NCBI GenBank assembly: GCA_038326995.1
Contig: JBBQKP010000067.1
Coordinates: forward strand, 1-14,508
Reading direction: 5' to 3'
Origin: JBBQKP01 sp038326995
Lineage (GTDB): Bacteria > Planctomycetota > Phycisphaerae > Tepidisphaerales > Tepidisphaeraceae
Length of the DNA stretch: 14,508 nt
Made by a program: the position numbers and the translations under genes
Notes under the pieces: generated by a model
What the model was told of the DNA's origin: nothing
Seen by the model: the letters and a program-made list of their open reading frames with translations, nothing else
The model's database searches: none
In this document: piece by piece, positions 13,947 through 14,508 of the stretch
Layout of the letters: each line of letters opens with the position of its first letter
Numbering within the stretch: position 1 is the first letter of the stretch

Positions 13947-14508
13947 TCACATGCTCGCGCGTCGGCGACGCAGACCGATGTAAGCCGCGACGATGGACGT
14001 GACGCCCACGACCGCCGGCTCGGGGACGGCCACGACGAGATTGACCTGCCCAGTAGTGGCGGTATCGATCGTCCACAGATTGCCCGACGCTAATGCAGGA
14101 AGCGACGAAAGATCAAGGAAGCTATTCGTAAGCGCTCCCGTGTATGTGAATAACCTCCAACTGCTATTGACGGCGGCATTCGTGAATACACCGCTGGTCG
14201 CGGTGACATTTAGAATGCCGTCCAGTGTGAAAGCACCGACAATGCTGACGAGGTCGTTCGTGGTTCCGCCGATGGCCTGATTCGCCGGATTCAGCTGAAA
14301 CGTCAGCCCGGCCGTGTTGGACAAAGTCGTCGCACCCAGCGTCAGCGTACCGATCGCGTTCGCGGCCGCCCCGGGGGAAATGATTCCCGTTCCGTTGACG
14401 GTCACCGCACCACGGACCGCTCCTGACCCACCGAGCGTACCACCGGAGTTGATGACCACCGTACCTGTGCCAGTTGAAGACCCTGCCACGGGCGTGATCG
14501 CTGCAGAC
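13947..14508 (-). CDS. C-terminal part of a PEP-CTERM protein with autotransporter-type beta-strand repeat
   Basis: The frame is open to the window edge, so only the last 187 codons are seen; the GTG at 14489 is internal and not a credible start. The visible N-terminal part (VVINSGGTLGGSGAVRGAVT, then NGTGIISPGAAANAIGTLTLG) matches autotransporter-associated beta-strand repeats, which form a beta-helix in secreted proteins. A beta-rich region follows (LTFQLNP...DLVSIVGAFTLDGILNV...WRLFTYTG). The end is a textbook sorting signal: VPEP, a hydrophobic segment and RRRR just before the stop. Such signals are recognised by an exosortase, which anchors or releases the protein at the cell surface. 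The role is probably structural or adhesive; the missing N-terminus should carry a signal peptide. A strong terminator follows. Confidence 0.88.
   Translation of the reverse strand, partial: SAAITPVAGSSTGTGTVVINSGGTLGGSGAVRGAVTVNGTGIISPGAAANAIGTLTLGATTLSNTAGLTFQLNPANQAIGGTTNDLVSIVGAFTLDGILNVTATSGVFTNAAVNSSWRLFTYTGALTNSFLDLSSLPALASGNLWTIDTATTGQVNLVVAVPEPAVVGVTSIVAAYIGLRRRRASM

Overview
The window looks like part of a bacterial chromosome with moderately high GC. Gene content points to the Planctomycetota, probably Phycisphaerae-like: a PEP-CTERM protein with autotransporter-type beta-strand repeats, a small protein of a family I recall mainly from planctomycetes, a lipoprotein with a Thr/Ala-rich linker, and many genes without clear Shine-Dalgarno sites. 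This placement is inference from gene content. No rRNA or tRNA, CRISPR array, phage gene or transposase was seen.

Layout. Positions 1-1740 (minus strand) hold a secreted lipoprotein of unknown function and the first codons of the next gene, which starts at a GTG inside the lipoprotein's 3' end. Divergent from it, only 38 bp away, is a guanine deaminase (1779-3059, plus). Converging on that with an 11-bp gap is a 990-residue FAD/iron-sulfur dehydrogenase of the YdiJ type (3071-6043, minus). Upstream lies a two-gene minus-strand operon: a SNF2 helicase (7013-9640), then a SWIM zinc-finger protein (6164-7009) 3 bp later. A GH42 beta-galactosidase (about 9731-11803, plus) is divergent from the helicase across a short region with a long imperfect inverted repeat.

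From 11804 to the right edge the window changes character and becomes rich in repeats. It holds a non-coding stretch with a C-rich tract, two direct copies of a ~70-bp hairpin-bearing repeat (12175-12243 and 13410-13480) either side of a 237-residue hypothetical gene (12430-13143, minus), five tandem 11-bp units upstream of that gene, and a 21-bp minisatellite of almost 14 units (13527-13815). The C-terminal part of a PEP-CTERM protein (13947 to the right edge, minus) closes the window. Both minus-strand genes here are followed about 70 bp downstream by a convincing intrinsic terminator.

How the genes work together. The helicase and SWIM protein are the only clear functional pair, and probably act on DNA or a nucleoprotein complex. 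Guanine deaminase (purine salvage or breakdown), the 2-hydroxyacid dehydrogenase and the beta-galactosidase are ordinary cytoplasmic or membrane-associated metabolic enzymes that share no obvious pathway. I see no clear new multi-gene system. The least explained material is the repeat-rich 12.1-13.9 kb segment.
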